This document shows positions 25,035 through 33,309 of a stretch of 47,742 bases of DNA, piece by piece. The notes beneath the pieces were generated by a model. That model saw only the letters and a list, made by a program, of their open reading frames with translations. It was not told the DNA's origin and did no database searches. Origin of the DNA: an uncultured Oscillospiraceae bacterium (GTDB lineage Bacteria; Bacillota; Clostridia; Oscillospirales; Oscillospiraceae); NCBI GenBank assembly GCA_934512135.1, contig CAKSWT010000019.1:1-47742 (forward strand), given 5' to 3'. The stretch's first letter is position 1; every line of letters starts with the position of its first letter. The position numbers and the translations under genes are program-made.

Positions 25035-26165
25035 ATGACAAAAACTGAATTGGAGCAGTCCTTTAAGGGCAAGCATTTCCTGGCCCTTGAGGACTTTACC
25101 CCGGAGCAGATTCGTTATCTGATTGATCTTGCCGAGGAGCTGAAGGCGGAGAGAAAGGCCCATAAGAGCCAGAAGGTGTTGGAAGGCCGCGACCTGCTGC
25201 TGCTCTTTGAGATGAATTCCACCCGCACGCGCTGCGCCTTTGAGACCTCCGGCTGTGATCTGGGCATGGGAACCACATTCCTGTCCAACTCCCACTTCGG
25301 CGCCACGGAGACGGTTAAGGATTCCATGCGGGTATTCAGCGGGATGTATGACTGCATCGGCTACCGGGGCGCAAAGCACAGCACCCTGAAGCAGATGGCT
25401 GCATACAGCGATATTCCCATTATCAATGGCTATACCGACCATCAGCATCCCACACAGATGCTGGCAGACCTTATGACGCTGGACGAGGTCTGGGGCCGGG
25501 AAGGGTATCTGGGCAAGACCCTTTGCTTTATCGGCCGGGGCGGCGCGGTGAACAGCTTCTCTTATGGTGTCCTCTGCGCCATTATGGGCATGAACTTTGT
25601 CTACATCACTTCCGATATGGAGCTCGATGATGCAGTTGCGGGACTGTCGCCTGCCGAGCAGGAGACCTTCTATAAGTTCTCGCCCAAGGGTGTTGTCTCG
25701 CCCAACTGGAATACAACGATGGATCCGGTGAAACGCAAGATTGTGGAAGACCTGTATGCCAAATACCACCCGGAGTGCACCTTCCTTGAAACGACGGATG
25801 TCAACGCCATCAAGGGTGTGGACGTGGTGACAACGGAAAACTGGGGCTTCTTCACCGATCCGGTGGAAACCTGGCTGCCTGGCATCGTCCGGTTCCGTCC
25901 CTATCAGGTCAACCGTGAACTGATGGAACGCACGGAAAATCCCAACGCCATTGTGATCCACATGCTGCCTTCCACCCATAACATGGATCACTCCTCCGGC
26001 CAGCGGCTTCTGTCCGTAATTGAGGATCCCGAACTGCGGGAGTTCCTCAAGGGCGGCATGGAGGTGACGGACGAGATCTTTGAGGAAAATGCCCGGTACA
26101 TTTTCCGTGAAGCCGAGAACCGAATGCATACCATTAAGGCCGTAATCAAGGCGGTCACCCAATAA
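25035..26165 (+). CDS. Aspartate/ornithine carbamoyltransferase-family enzyme, atypical
   Basis: This 376-residue protein has the carbamoyl-phosphate half of an ornithine carbamoyltransferase: NSTRTRC (61-67), HPTQ (138-141), YRG (110-112), and the C-terminal GGMEVTDEIF / ENRMHT (340-366). The second-substrate half differs: the D-x-W-x-SMG ornithine loop is replaced by TENWGFFTDP (267-276), and the catalytic HCLP is HMLP (309-312), losing the cysteine. It is about 40 residues longer than ArgF/ArcB, with extra sequence around 200-250 and 275-330. I infer phosphorolysis of a ureido compound to carbamoyl phosphate plus an amine, with an acceptor other than ornithine. Putrescine carbamoyltransferase is an alternative, but that enzyme also keeps HCLP. 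Confidence 0.85.
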   Translation: MTKTELEQSFKGKHFLALEDFTPEQIRYLIDLAEELKAERKAHKSQKVLEGRDLLLLFEMNSTRTRCAFETSGCDLGMGTTFLSNSHFGATETVKDSMRVFSGMYDCIGYRGAKHSTLKQMAAYSDIPIINGYTDHQHPTQMLADLMTLDEVWGREGYLGKTLCFIGRGGAVNSFSYGVLCAIMGMNFVYITSDMELDDAVAGLSPAEQETFYKFSPKGVVSPNWNTTMDPVKRKIVEDLYAKYHPECTFLETTDVNAIKGVDVVTTENWGFFTDPVETWLPGIVRFRPYQVNRELMERTENPNAIVIHMLPSTHNMDHSSGQRLLSVIEDPELREFLKGGMEVTDEIFEENARYIFREAENRMHTIKAVIKAVTQ

Positions 26166-26195
26166 CAATTCAACATAACATAAGGAGAAAATGAC

Positions 26196-27437
26196 ATGGA
26201 TTACAAGAATTTCAGATTCCCTGGTGAGTTTGAACCCCAGCAGGCAGTTGTGTTCGGCTGGCCCGCTATGGCAGAGTGCATCAAGGGCTACTCCCTGCAC
26301 AAGGCGTTCGCGCAGATGATTCGAATCGTTGTGGAAAAGGCGAAGGATGTCGTCGTCTATGTCAACGTTCCCAACGCCACCCACATGGACAGCTGCACCG
26401 CTGCACTGGCCGAGGAGGGGGTCGATGAGAGCAAGATCGTGTTCACGACCTATCCAGATGGAAGCAACTGGGTTCGAGATTATGGTCCCGACATTATGGT
26501 GGATGACCACGGCAACATGCTGCTGGCCAACCCCCGGTTTAATATGTACGGCCAGAGCACCCCGGACAGCCTGACCTCCTCCCTGTGCGCTCGCTTTGCC
26601 CCCCATTTCGCGCTGGAAATGGGCTGCCGCGACTTTAACAACTCCATGATTATCACCGAGGGCGGCGATAAGGAGTTCAACGGCAAGGGCGTTATGATCG
26701 CTCTGCGGGATACCGAGTGGACCAAGCGCAACCCCGATATGACACTGGAAGAGGTTGACGCGGAGATGAAGCGGCTGTTCAATCTGAAGAAGATCATCTG
26801 GCTGGATAAGGGCGCCTTTGACGATGAGCTGACACTGTCCGGCGTGCTGGACTATGTGAATGGAGAGCCGGTTTACCGCTCCTCCTCCGCCAACGGACAC
26901 ACCGATGAGTTCTGTCGCTTTGTTGACTCCAATACGGTCATTCTGGCCGAGGTAACCGAGCAGGAGGCCAAGGGGCTCAACTCCCACCGAATCAACCGTG
27001 AGCGCTTTGAGGCTGCCTATGAGATTCTCAGCAAGGCAACGGATGCAGAAGGCAACCCCCTGAAGATTCTGAGAATGCCGGTACCCGAGCCCTTCTATGT
27101 GTATTCCAAGCCCGGCGACTGGATCAACGACACATGGTGCTGCCGCTACGGCGAAAACGACGAGGTGCTGGGAGACGGAACACCCATGCCCCATGGGGAT
27201 ATGGTTATGCAGCCGGCACTGAGCTACTGCAACTTCCTGATTCTCAACAACATTGTAATTGCCCAGAACTACTGGGAGGAGGGACGCCCGGAGAGCATTC
27301 GGGAGCGGGACGAGCGGTGCCTGGCCGTGCTTCGTGAGGCGTTCCCCGACCGGGAGGTTATCCCCTTTGTCAGCACTGCTCTGAATATCCGGGGCGGCGG
27401 CGTCCACTGCGCGAGCAAGAACATTGCAAAGGTCTGA
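26196..27437 (+). CDS. Agmatine deiminase / PAD-family guanidino deiminase
   Basis: This 413-residue guanidine-modifying enzyme hydrolyses a guanidino group to a ureido group and ammonia. The catalytic set is visible: W92-x-R94-D95-x-G97-P98, E155 in EGG, H235 and D237 in GHTDE, and the nucleophile C405 in GGGVHC near the C-terminus. It is some 40 residues longer than typical agmatine deiminases, with an insertion around 165-230 and another around 305-340. AAGGAG precedes the start. It is the last gene of the operon before a strong terminator. Together with the atypical carbamoyltransferase and carbamate kinase it gives a complete deiminase-type ATP pathway; agmatine is one possible substrate, but a guanidino keto- or hydroxy-acid also fits. 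Confidence 0.88.
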   Translation: MDYKNFRFPGEFEPQQAVVFGWPAMAECIKGYSLHKAFAQMIRIVVEKAKDVVVYVNVPNATHMDSCTAALAEEGVDESKIVFTTYPDGSNWVRDYGPDIMVDDHGNMLLANPRFNMYGQSTPDSLTSSLCARFAPHFALEMGCRDFNNSMIITEGGDKEFNGKGVMIALRDTEWTKRNPDMTLEEVDAEMKRLFNLKKIIWLDKGAFDDELTLSGVLDYVNGEPVYRSSSANGHTDEFCRFVDSNTVILAEVTEQEAKGLNSHRINRERFEAAYEILSKATDAEGNPLKILRMPVPEPFYVYSKPGDWINDTWCCRYGENDEVLGDGTPMPHGDMVMQPALSYCNFLILNNIVIAQNYWEEGRPESIRERDERCLAVLREAFPDREVIPFVSTALNIRGGGVHCASKNIAKV

Positions 27438-27508
27438 TTCTGCAAGCGGGAAGGCCGCAGGTTACGCCACAGAGCCCTGAAGCCCGAGGAAACATTCAAA
27501 AGATGAGA

Positions 27509-27555
27509 GGCGCTGTCTTAAGCCGGCTTTGATAGCCGGGAGACAGCGCCTTTTT
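27509..27555 (+). terminator. Terminator of the deiminase operon
   Basis: GGCGCTGTCT (27509-27518) pairs with 27541-27550, enclosing a second stem CCGGCT/AGCCGG (27523-27528 with 27534-27539), and is followed by TTTTTA. This is a strong composite rho-independent terminator. Confidence 0.85.
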
Positions 27556-28036
27556 ATTCATGTCCGAGCTGAGAATAAACCCAATATATACTGCTAACTA
27601 GGTATGTGAGTCGAATATACCGTCGAATCTGTTCGTGACTTTCATTAGATTGATCTGCCAATAACTCGCGTGAAGATTTACCATCTAACTTCTGCAACCC
27701 GGTTGCAGAAGTTAAATCCGAACGAGTACCTTGTTTGCGGCGTATTGCATCCAATCGCATTTTATACGCAAACGCTTTTTCACTCGGTAGCGTATATTCT
27801 CGCTGGACGTTAGAATCCACCATAACTATAATCGCCTCCTCATCATCCATATCCCGGATTATTGCCGGTATCTCTTTCAATCCTGCCAACTCACACGCCC
27901 TCAAGCGCCGATGGCCGGATATAATTTCATAGCCGCCTTGCTGTCGAGGACGCGCTAAGATCGGCTGGAGGACACCTCTTTCAGAAACACTCTGTAATGT
28001 TTCTGCCATTTCAGGATCATCCCGAATCTGAATTCC
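27554..28036 (-). pseudogene. ParB-like partition protein fragment
   Basis: About 160 codons of the ParB/Spo0J nuclease-like domain remain. Landmarks are RDDPEMAE near the upstream edge, ERGVLQPI, the conserved SGHRRLRA, DMDDEEA, MVDSNVQRE, LPSEKAFAYK and the QIRRYIRLT helix. The frame begins at 28036 directly after a stop and so lacks the normal N-terminus; after RYIRLTYLV the homology ends and the frame stops 13 codons later, so the C-terminal dimer domain is missing too. Read-in from ATG 28009 would give 151 residues. It resembles the ParB of integrative elements in gut clostridia and is best read as debris from a lost element. Confidence 0.8.
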
Positions 28037-28047
28037 CTATAGAACGC

Positions 28048-28086
28048 AAAAAAGGCCAGGACATGTGAAGTTTCATGTCCTGGCCT
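28048..28086 (-). terminator. Rho-independent terminator (minus)
   Basis: AGGCCAGGACATG (28053-28065) pairs perfectly with 28074-28086. Read on the minus strand, the 13-bp stem is followed by TTTTTT (28048-28053), a canonical terminator downstream of OYE6. Confidence 0.8.
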
Positions 28087-28187
28087 ATGTTCTATTATTC
28101 AATTATTCGGTGTCTAATTCTGGTTTTTCTCTATAGTTCCCACATAGTTCCCTAGGGGCTAAATAATAAATATATTATCAAAAAGAA

Positions 28188-28222
28188 AAAGTCTTGAAAC
28201 CATTGCAGTTTCAAGACTTTTT
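28188..28222 (-). terminator. Bidirectional terminator after OYE6
   Basis: AAAGTCTTGAAAC (28188-28200) pairs with GTTTCAAGACTTT (28208-28220) around a 7-base loop. T runs lie on both strands. It is about 75 bases beyond the OYE6 stop. Confidence 0.8.
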
Positions 28223-28294
28223 TGTGTTATCGCAACACTATAGCTGCACTGCTATCAGCGGTTCCATATGCAATCTAATTATTCTGCATGCAAT

Positions 28295-30277
28295 TTACAA
28301 CATCTTTGCCGCGCTCCAGCCGGACACAACTGCCTTATGGACATCCCCTGCCCGATTGCAGTCCCCCAGGAACCGCACCAGCGGCGCCGTACCGTAAAAG
28401 GCCATGGCCGCCTGATGCCAGGGCTCCGTGCCCGTAGCGCAGATCACCAACGGTGCTTCTGCGGTCTTAGTCTCCCCCTCCGCGCCGACATAGGTCACAC
28501 CGGACTCGGTGATCTCCACATAGGACTTCACTCCGGTCTCATAGGAGAAGCCTTGCTGATGCCGATAAGCGCCCTCCAGCATGGAGATATAGTGGGCGTG
28601 TGGTGCGTCGGCGGCCAGCATCCGCTGCCGGGACAGGAGCTTTACCTGCTTGCCCTGGCGACAGAGATACATGCCGGTCTCCACAGCGGTCTCGCTTCCG
28701 CCCATGATAACGATCTTCTCCGGCAGCTCTTGGGCATGGCCAAAGACTTCCATGGGCACCTTTACATTGACCCCATCTGCCCCCGGAAGGTCCGGGCGCT
28801 TGAATTTCGGGCCAATGGCCACAAACACTGCATCGGCATCCATGGCCGCCACCTGCGCAGGGGATGCCTCAAAACTCAGCCGCACCTCCACACCATTTTG
28901 ATAGAGCTGGCGGATCAGATAGTTCTTGTAGTCCTCCAGGGGCCACTTGAAGTCCGCATAGTCCGCATGGAGCAGCTGGCCGCCCAGTCGGGAGTTCTTT
29001 TCCATTAGGGTCACCCGGTGGCCCAGCTTGGCTGCCGTCACCGCCGACACCATGCCTGCAGGACCGCCGCCAATCACCACCAGCTTCTTGGGGGTAGTCT
29101 GCCGGGGGAACAGCCGCTCCAGCTTATCCTCCAAACCGATTTCCGGGTTCACGGAACAGTAGGAGCGGAATTTATCCGTGTCGTTGGGCACATGGCACTT
29201 GTTGCAGCGGATGCAGGGCCGCACATCCTCGCCCCGGCCTGCATAGAGCTTCTCGCCGTACTGGCTGTCGCAGATAAAGGCCCGGGCCATGCAGAGCATA
29301 TCCGCCTGATTTTCCTGGATGATTTTGTCGCAGAGTGCCGGATCCTGGAGCCCCGCCGACACGCCCACCAGGAGCTTTCCGCCCCGGGCCATCACATCTG
29401 CCTTCACAGCGGCAGCAGCAGCCAGATTGGGGCATGGATTCTGCCGGGTGGAGGTAAAGCCAATGGGATGCTGGGGATCCTGCTCCCCCTGGCGGATGGT
29501 CAGGAGGTCGATCTTCCCCTCTGCCAACCGGGACAGCTCGATGGTATCCTGGATGGTGATGCCTCCGGCCTCCTCGCCGCTGACCAGGCATTCCAGCGGG
29601 AAATCCCGGCCCAGGGTCTGCTTCAGTGCATCGAAAATCTCCAGCAGCAGCCGCGCCCGGCCCTTTACGTCGCCGCCGTATTCGTCGGTACGATGGTTGC
29701 ACAAGGGAGACAGCAGCTGGCTTACCGGTCCGTTCCGGTAGGCGTTGTGGAGAGAGAACATCTCAAAGCCCAGCTTCCGAAGGAGCTGTGCCTCCTCCAC
29801 CACGGAGTCAATGTGCATCTGCATATCCTTTTTGGTGAGGTCGTCACACACCGGCTTGGAGCCCGGTCCGCCCTCACCGGGCTTTGGTTCAAAGGGCTCG
29901 TCCATGTGGGGCCGCAGTTGGAGCCCCATGGGACTGGTCATGGCCACGGAGCCATAGAGCCGGATGGCATCGATCATTTGACAGAGATAGTTGTGGGTAG
30001 ACGGGTCGCCGATATCCAGGGTGGAGAAATGGGCCGGGGTCATGTCCACCAGCTTCAGGTCCGGCTTCATCGGATGGGGATGCTCCAAGTGGTTGATGTG
30101 AATCACGGCCGCACCGTTTCTGGCCCGGTTTGCCATCAGGGTGATCCACTTCTCCGTGGGGAAGCTCTCGGTGCCCTGGATAAAATGCGGGGTCGCCGCC
30201 GAAGAAAGCAGACGGTTTTTCATCAGCACGCCGCCCACCTGCAGAGGGGACAGCATGGCGCTGTATCGGTTTTTCAT
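28295..30277 (-). CDS. OYE-family flavin/Fe-S oxidoreductase (OYE6)
   Basis: This 660-residue paralogue carries RTDEYGG near 196, the active-site segment H-N-A-Y (177-180), cluster cysteines C355, C358, C361 and C374 (CX2CX2CX12C), FAD loop GGGPAG (403-408), LGGQLLHADYADFKW, and a second loop GGSETA. The FMN-phosphate segment reads CMARAF instead of the common MGR. AGGAG (30286-30290) is spaced eight bases from the ATG at 30277; a GTG three codons earlier overlaps that site and is less likely. It is the second gene of the SBP3-OYE6 operon, 29 bases after the lipoprotein. It mirrors the SBP1-OYE1 operon in order and strand. Confidence 0.9.
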   Translation of the reverse strand: MKNRYSAMLSPLQVGGVLMKNRLLSSAATPHFIQGTESFPTEKWITLMANRARNGAAVIHINHLEHPHPMKPDLKLVDMTPAHFSTLDIGDPSTHNYLCQMIDAIRLYGSVAMTSPMGLQLRPHMDEPFEPKPGEGGPGSKPVCDDLTKKDMQMHIDSVVEEAQLLRKLGFEMFSLHNAYRNGPVSQLLSPLCNHRTDEYGGDVKGRARLLLEIFDALKQTLGRDFPLECLVSGEEAGGITIQDTIELSRLAEGKIDLLTIRQGEQDPQHPIGFTSTRQNPCPNLAAAAAVKADVMARGGKLLVGVSAGLQDPALCDKIIQENQADMLCMARAFICDSQYGEKLYAGRGEDVRPCIRCNKCHVPNDTDKFRSYCSVNPEIGLEDKLERLFPRQTTPKKLVVIGGGPAGMVSAVTAAKLGHRVTLMEKNSRLGGQLLHADYADFKWPLEDYKNYLIRQLYQNGVEVRLSFEASPAQVAAMDADAVFVAIGPKFKRPDLPGADGVNVKVPMEVFGHAQELPEKIVIMGGSETAVETGMYLCRQGKQVKLLSRQRMLAADAPHAHYISMLEGAYRHQQGFSYETGVKSYVEITESGVTYVGAEGETKTAEAPLVICATGTEPWHQAAMAFYGTAPLVRFLGDCNRAGDVHKAVVSGWSAAKML

Positions 30278-30306
30278 GGGGTTCACTCCTAAGTAATAGG
30301 ATGGGT

Positions 30307-32022
30307 TCAGCGTGCCAGATAGCGATCCAGGGCATCCTGGTAGATCTCCACGCAGCGCTGGGCGTCCATGGCCTTCATATCCTCCACAAAGGCGTCCCAG
30401 TCCTCCATGGGCTCGTCGCCGATGATGAACCGAATCAGCTTCTCGGAGATCATGGTGGACAGATCCGAGTAGATGGAGCTGAGCTCGTTGTTCTCGTCCT
30501 CGGTCATGGTGATCTCCGGCAGCACATAGGCGTCGTCAATGTTGCTGGACCAAATCTTCTGGGCCTCCAGCTGTGCATCGCTGTAGAGGCTGAAGGAGGC
30601 GCTGGTATCCACCACCGTGGGCACCATTACCATGGTGTAGAGCAGCTGGCAGGTCTTAAAGGTGTCGCCGTTGGGATTTGCGGTCATCAGCTCCGTATAC
30701 TGGGGCTTGCCGTTTTCGTCCAGGGTGTAGCTCTGACCCTCGATACCGTAATTTGCAAGCAGCACGCCCTCATCGGTGAACCAGTAGTTCACCCACTCCA
30801 TAACCACCTCCGGATTCTCACAGGTGGCCGCCACGGAATAGCTGGTAAGGCCTGTGCGGTCAGCGTCGAAATGAGTCTTATCGCCGGCCTTCTGCACCGG
30901 GTCGGTAATGGCTACACAGTGGAAGCCATCATCGTTGGCATTGTCGTCGTAGGACTGCATCTGGCTCACATCGCCAAACCAGATGCCGGTCTGTCCGGAG
31001 GTGACATAGCCCGCCAGATCCGGGCCGTTGGTATCCGCTTCACAGCTCACAAAATCCCGGCTGATGAGGCCCTCGGAATACCACTGGTTCAGCAGGGTGA
31101 CATAGTCTCGGAACCCCTCCTCCAGCAGGGAAAATTTCACTTCCCCGTCTACCTGATAGAAGGGATCGGTGACGCGGCCCCGGGCGTTGGCGGTATAGCT
31201 GAGCACCCCGAAGCCAGATGCAAAGTAGTTGTTCTGCGCAGAGATGGTGTTGGGCAGCAGGAAGGTATATGCCGGGTCGTAGGCGTCCTTGAATGCGGTC
31301 AGCACCTCATGCCAGTCGTCATAGGTCACAGGGGTGTCCAAATTCAGGGCATCCAGCCAGTCCTGGCGGATCATAGGGCCGGTGGAGGGGCCCAGATCCT
31401 CGCTGAAAAAGGAGGTCAGCTCCACCACGTAGCCGCTGTCCGTGAGGGAGTCCTGCTCATCCTGGGCCGTGCGGGTACGGTAGTAGTCATAGTCCGGGGC
31501 GTATTCCAGGTATTCCGACACATCCATCAGAATGTCGTCGGCCACGGCCACCTCACCGCCGCCGGGATAGTTGGCTGCCGCATTGGGGATCAAATCTGGG
31601 AGCGTTCCGGCCGCCGCCCACAGGGTCAGCGCCTCTGCGTCTCCCATGCCGCCGGAGGCTACAAACTCCACATGGACGCCGGTGCGTTCCTCCACCGCCT
31701 GAAATACGGTATGCTCATTAAAATCTGTGAATCTGGTCCCGACGCCGCCGGGCATATCAAAGGACATGGTGATGGTCAGATCGTCCCCGGAGAGGGGATA
31801 GGAGATTACGGCGCGGGGCGCTTCCGTCTCCACTGCGGAGGCTTCGACAGCTTCGGTAGCAGAGGTTTCGGTCTCCTGAACCGGTGCCGCAGCAGTCTCA
31901 GCGGGTGCTTCCGGAACGCTCTGGTCGGGCTGGACAGTGCTTGCGCCGTTATTGCCGCAGGCACATAGCGACGCCGCCAAGGCTCCGCTCAAAAGCATTG
32001 CAAGGATCTTTTTACATTTCAC
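30307..32022 (-). CDS. Extracellular substrate-binding lipoprotein (SBP3)
   Basis: This 571-residue lipoprotein has the lipobox L-C-A-C (Cys22) and a linker rich in Ala, Glu, Thr and Val to about residue 65. The body has YDDWHEVLTAF, NYGIEGQSY and the end IYQDALDRYLAR, matching SBP1 most closely. The start is GTG at 32022 with AGGAGG (32031-32036) eight bases upstream; the next in-frame ATG would cut the signal peptide. It is the first gene of the operon with OYE6. The upstream neighbour on the same strand is an AraC gene (32125-33309), from which it is separated by its own promoter. Confidence 0.9.
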   Translation of the reverse strand: MKCKKILAMLLSGALAASLCACGNNGASTVQPDQSVPEAPAETAAAPVQETETSATEAVEASAVETEAPRAVISYPLSGDDLTITMSFDMPGGVGTRFTDFNEHTVFQAVEERTGVHVEFVASGGMGDAEALTLWAAAGTLPDLIPNAAANYPGGGEVAVADDILMDVSEYLEYAPDYDYYRTRTAQDEQDSLTDSGYVVELTSFFSEDLGPSTGPMIRQDWLDALNLDTPVTYDDWHEVLTAFKDAYDPAYTFLLPNTISAQNNYFASGFGVLSYTANARGRVTDPFYQVDGEVKFSLLEEGFRDYVTLLNQWYSEGLISRDFVSCEADTNGPDLAGYVTSGQTGIWFGDVSQMQSYDDNANDDGFHCVAITDPVQKAGDKTHFDADRTGLTSYSVAATCENPEVVMEWVNYWFTDEGVLLANYGIEGQSYTLDENGKPQYTELMTANPNGDTFKTCQLLYTMVMVPTVVDTSASFSLYSDAQLEAQKIWSSNIDDAYVLPEITMTEDENNELSSIYSDLSTMISEKLIRFIIGDEPMEDWDAFVEDMKAMDAQRCVEIYQDALDRYLAR

Positions 32023-32037
32023 AAGAACTTCCTCCTA

Positions 32038-32054
32038 ACATATCTAAGATATGT
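32038..32054. promoter_or_regulatory. 17-bp perfect palindrome in the SBP3 leader
   Basis: ACATATCT-a-AGATATGT sits directly between the -10 box and the ribosome binding site of SBP3. It has the same 8-1-8 geometry and relative position as 4092-4108 before SBP1. Operator and leader hairpin are both possible. Confidence 0.55.
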
Positions 32055-32056
32055 CC

Positions 32057-32086
32057 AGTATATCGGACCGCAGTTCTTTCTGTAAA
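32057..32086 (-). promoter_or_regulatory. Promoter for SBP3-OYE6
   Basis: On the minus strand TTTACA (32081-32086), an 18-base spacer and TATACT (32057-32062) precede the palindrome and ribosome binding site. Confidence 0.55.
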
Positions 32087-32124
32087 CCGGCAGAATCTGA
32101 CCAGACTCCGTCAAAATCTGAACC

Positions 32125-33309
32125 TCAATCCCGCTTTTCCCGGTATGCCGAGGGCGTGCTGCCGGTGACGCTTTTAAAGGTCCGTGCAAAAGTCTGATCG
32201 CTGAGATAGCCCACCTGCAGCGCCACCTCCCGGATTTTTAAATTTGTTGTTCCCAGCAGTACCATGGCTTGGGCAATGCGCTTATGCTGGAGATAGGGTA
32301 GCACCCCGGTTCCCTTCTCCCGCTTGAAAATCCGGGAGAGATAGGAAGGACTGATCTTGAACATGGCAGACAGCGCATCAATGCTGAGATCCGGGTCTGC
32401 ATAATGCCGGTCCACATAGTCCGCAATCCGCAGCGCTCGGCTTGCCCCCAAATCCTCCTGGGCACGGGAAAAGTAGTCGCATAAGCCCAGCGCCACTGAC
32501 CGGAAGGTGGCAGAAAGCTGCTCCGCTGCCGGTGCGTCCATGATCTTACGAAAAGCATCCAGCTCCGAGAGAAAATCCGTGTCGCCTCCCGAGGTGATCT
32601 CCGCCGTCATCTGGTTCACCAAGCCCAGCAGCCGTCGCTTCTCAAGCATCAATGTATTTCTGCTGTCCAAGGCGCCGGAAGCAGATCGCAGTGCCAGTGC
32701 CTCCAGGACTCCGTCCCGATCTCCCTCCAAAACCCGGTTTATGAGCCGTCGGTCCCGCTCAAAGGTGGTATCCATGCGCTGATAGGTGGCTGCATCCAGC
32801 TGATCATAGGACAGCGCCCGGTTCTCGATCCGCTGCATATCAATGATACCCAGCACCTCCAGCACCTCATAGTAGCCGTCGTTCAAGCCTCCCATGCCGT
32901 GCTTTTCCCGGCTGACACTCACTGCCACAGCATGGACAGGACAGAGCCGCTCCACCAGCTGCCGCCCCAGCTCCAAGGGCTCAGCGCCATCCGCCCGGTT
33001 TCTGCACAGTACCGCAAAAAATACGTCATCCTGGAACAGCTCCCAGGCGTCCCAGCCTGGGGCGTCTGTCAGAAAATCCCGGGCAATCCCGTGGATATCC
33101 GGCTCCGGCGGCGGTATCCATCCGTCCCCCTGTGGCCCCGGGCCGCAGACCCGCAGTCCCAGCACCGCAAACTGCTCTGACCGGAAGCAGATACCAAACT
33201 CTCGGAGCAGCTCCGGCAGGGCCTCTACCTCTCTTGCCCGGCCCTTCAGCAGCCGCTGAAGCAGGGCGTCCCGTACCGTATCATGAATAAAGCGCTGCCG
33301 ATCATCCAT
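32125..33309 (-). CDS. AraC-family regulator (upstream of SBP3)
   Basis: This 394-residue protein has a C-terminal AraC/XylS double helix-turn-helix (about 290-390), with LSIDALSAMFKISPSYLSRI and the second-helix region VALQVGYLSDQTFARTFKS ending STPSAYREK. The N-terminal 280 residues look like a variable sensory region without membrane segments, containing a Trp/Asp-rich stretch near 60-90. AAAGGAGG (33318-33325) supports the ATG at 33309. It is oriented into SBP3-OYE6 and probably regulates it. Its own start overlaps the end of a decayed lipoprotein frame, and a second AraC gene diverges from this area. Confidence 0.88.
   Translation of the reverse strand: MDDRQRFIHDTVRDALLQRLLKGRAREVEALPELLREFGICFRSEQFAVLGLRVCGPGPQGDGWIPPPEPDIHGIARDFLTDAPGWDAWELFQDDVFFAVLCRNRADGAEPLELGRQLVERLCPVHAVAVSVSREKHGMGGLNDGYYEVLEVLGIIDMQRIENRALSYDQLDAATYQRMDTTFERDRRLINRVLEGDRDGVLEALALRSASGALDSRNTLMLEKRRLLGLVNQMTAEITSGGDTDFLSELDAFRKIMDAPAAEQLSATFRSVALGLCDYFSRAQEDLGASRALRIADYVDRHYADPDLSIDALSAMFKISPSYLSRIFKREKGTGVLPYLQHKRIAQAMVLLGTTNLKIREVALQVGYLSDQTFARTFKSVTGSTPSAYREKRD

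Larger units (their letters stand above)
28037..28294. other. Mobile-element scar with two terminators
   Basis: No gene is visible. The stretch holds two hairpins (listed separately) and a short tandem-like motif, TATAGTTCCC followed by CATAGTTCCC (28131-28151), next to the ParB fragment. It may mark a former element boundary. Confidence 0.4.

Noticed and set aside
23856..27407. 1183-codon open frame on the minus strand across the deiminase operon
   Set aside because: It lies opposite four well-supported genes, has no family resemblance or ribosome binding site, and is explained by codon bias of the sense genes.
25035..27437. A plain arginine deiminase or agmatine deiminase pathway
   Set aside because: No ArcA-type deiminase is present, the carbamoyltransferase lacks the ornithine loop and HCLP cysteine, and a hydroxyacid dehydrogenase is inserted.
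30301..31968. 555-codon plus-strand frame opposite SBP3, and the similar 424-codon frame opposite OYE6 (29018-30292)
   Set aside because: Both are shadows of genes with clear signal peptide or cofactor motifs.
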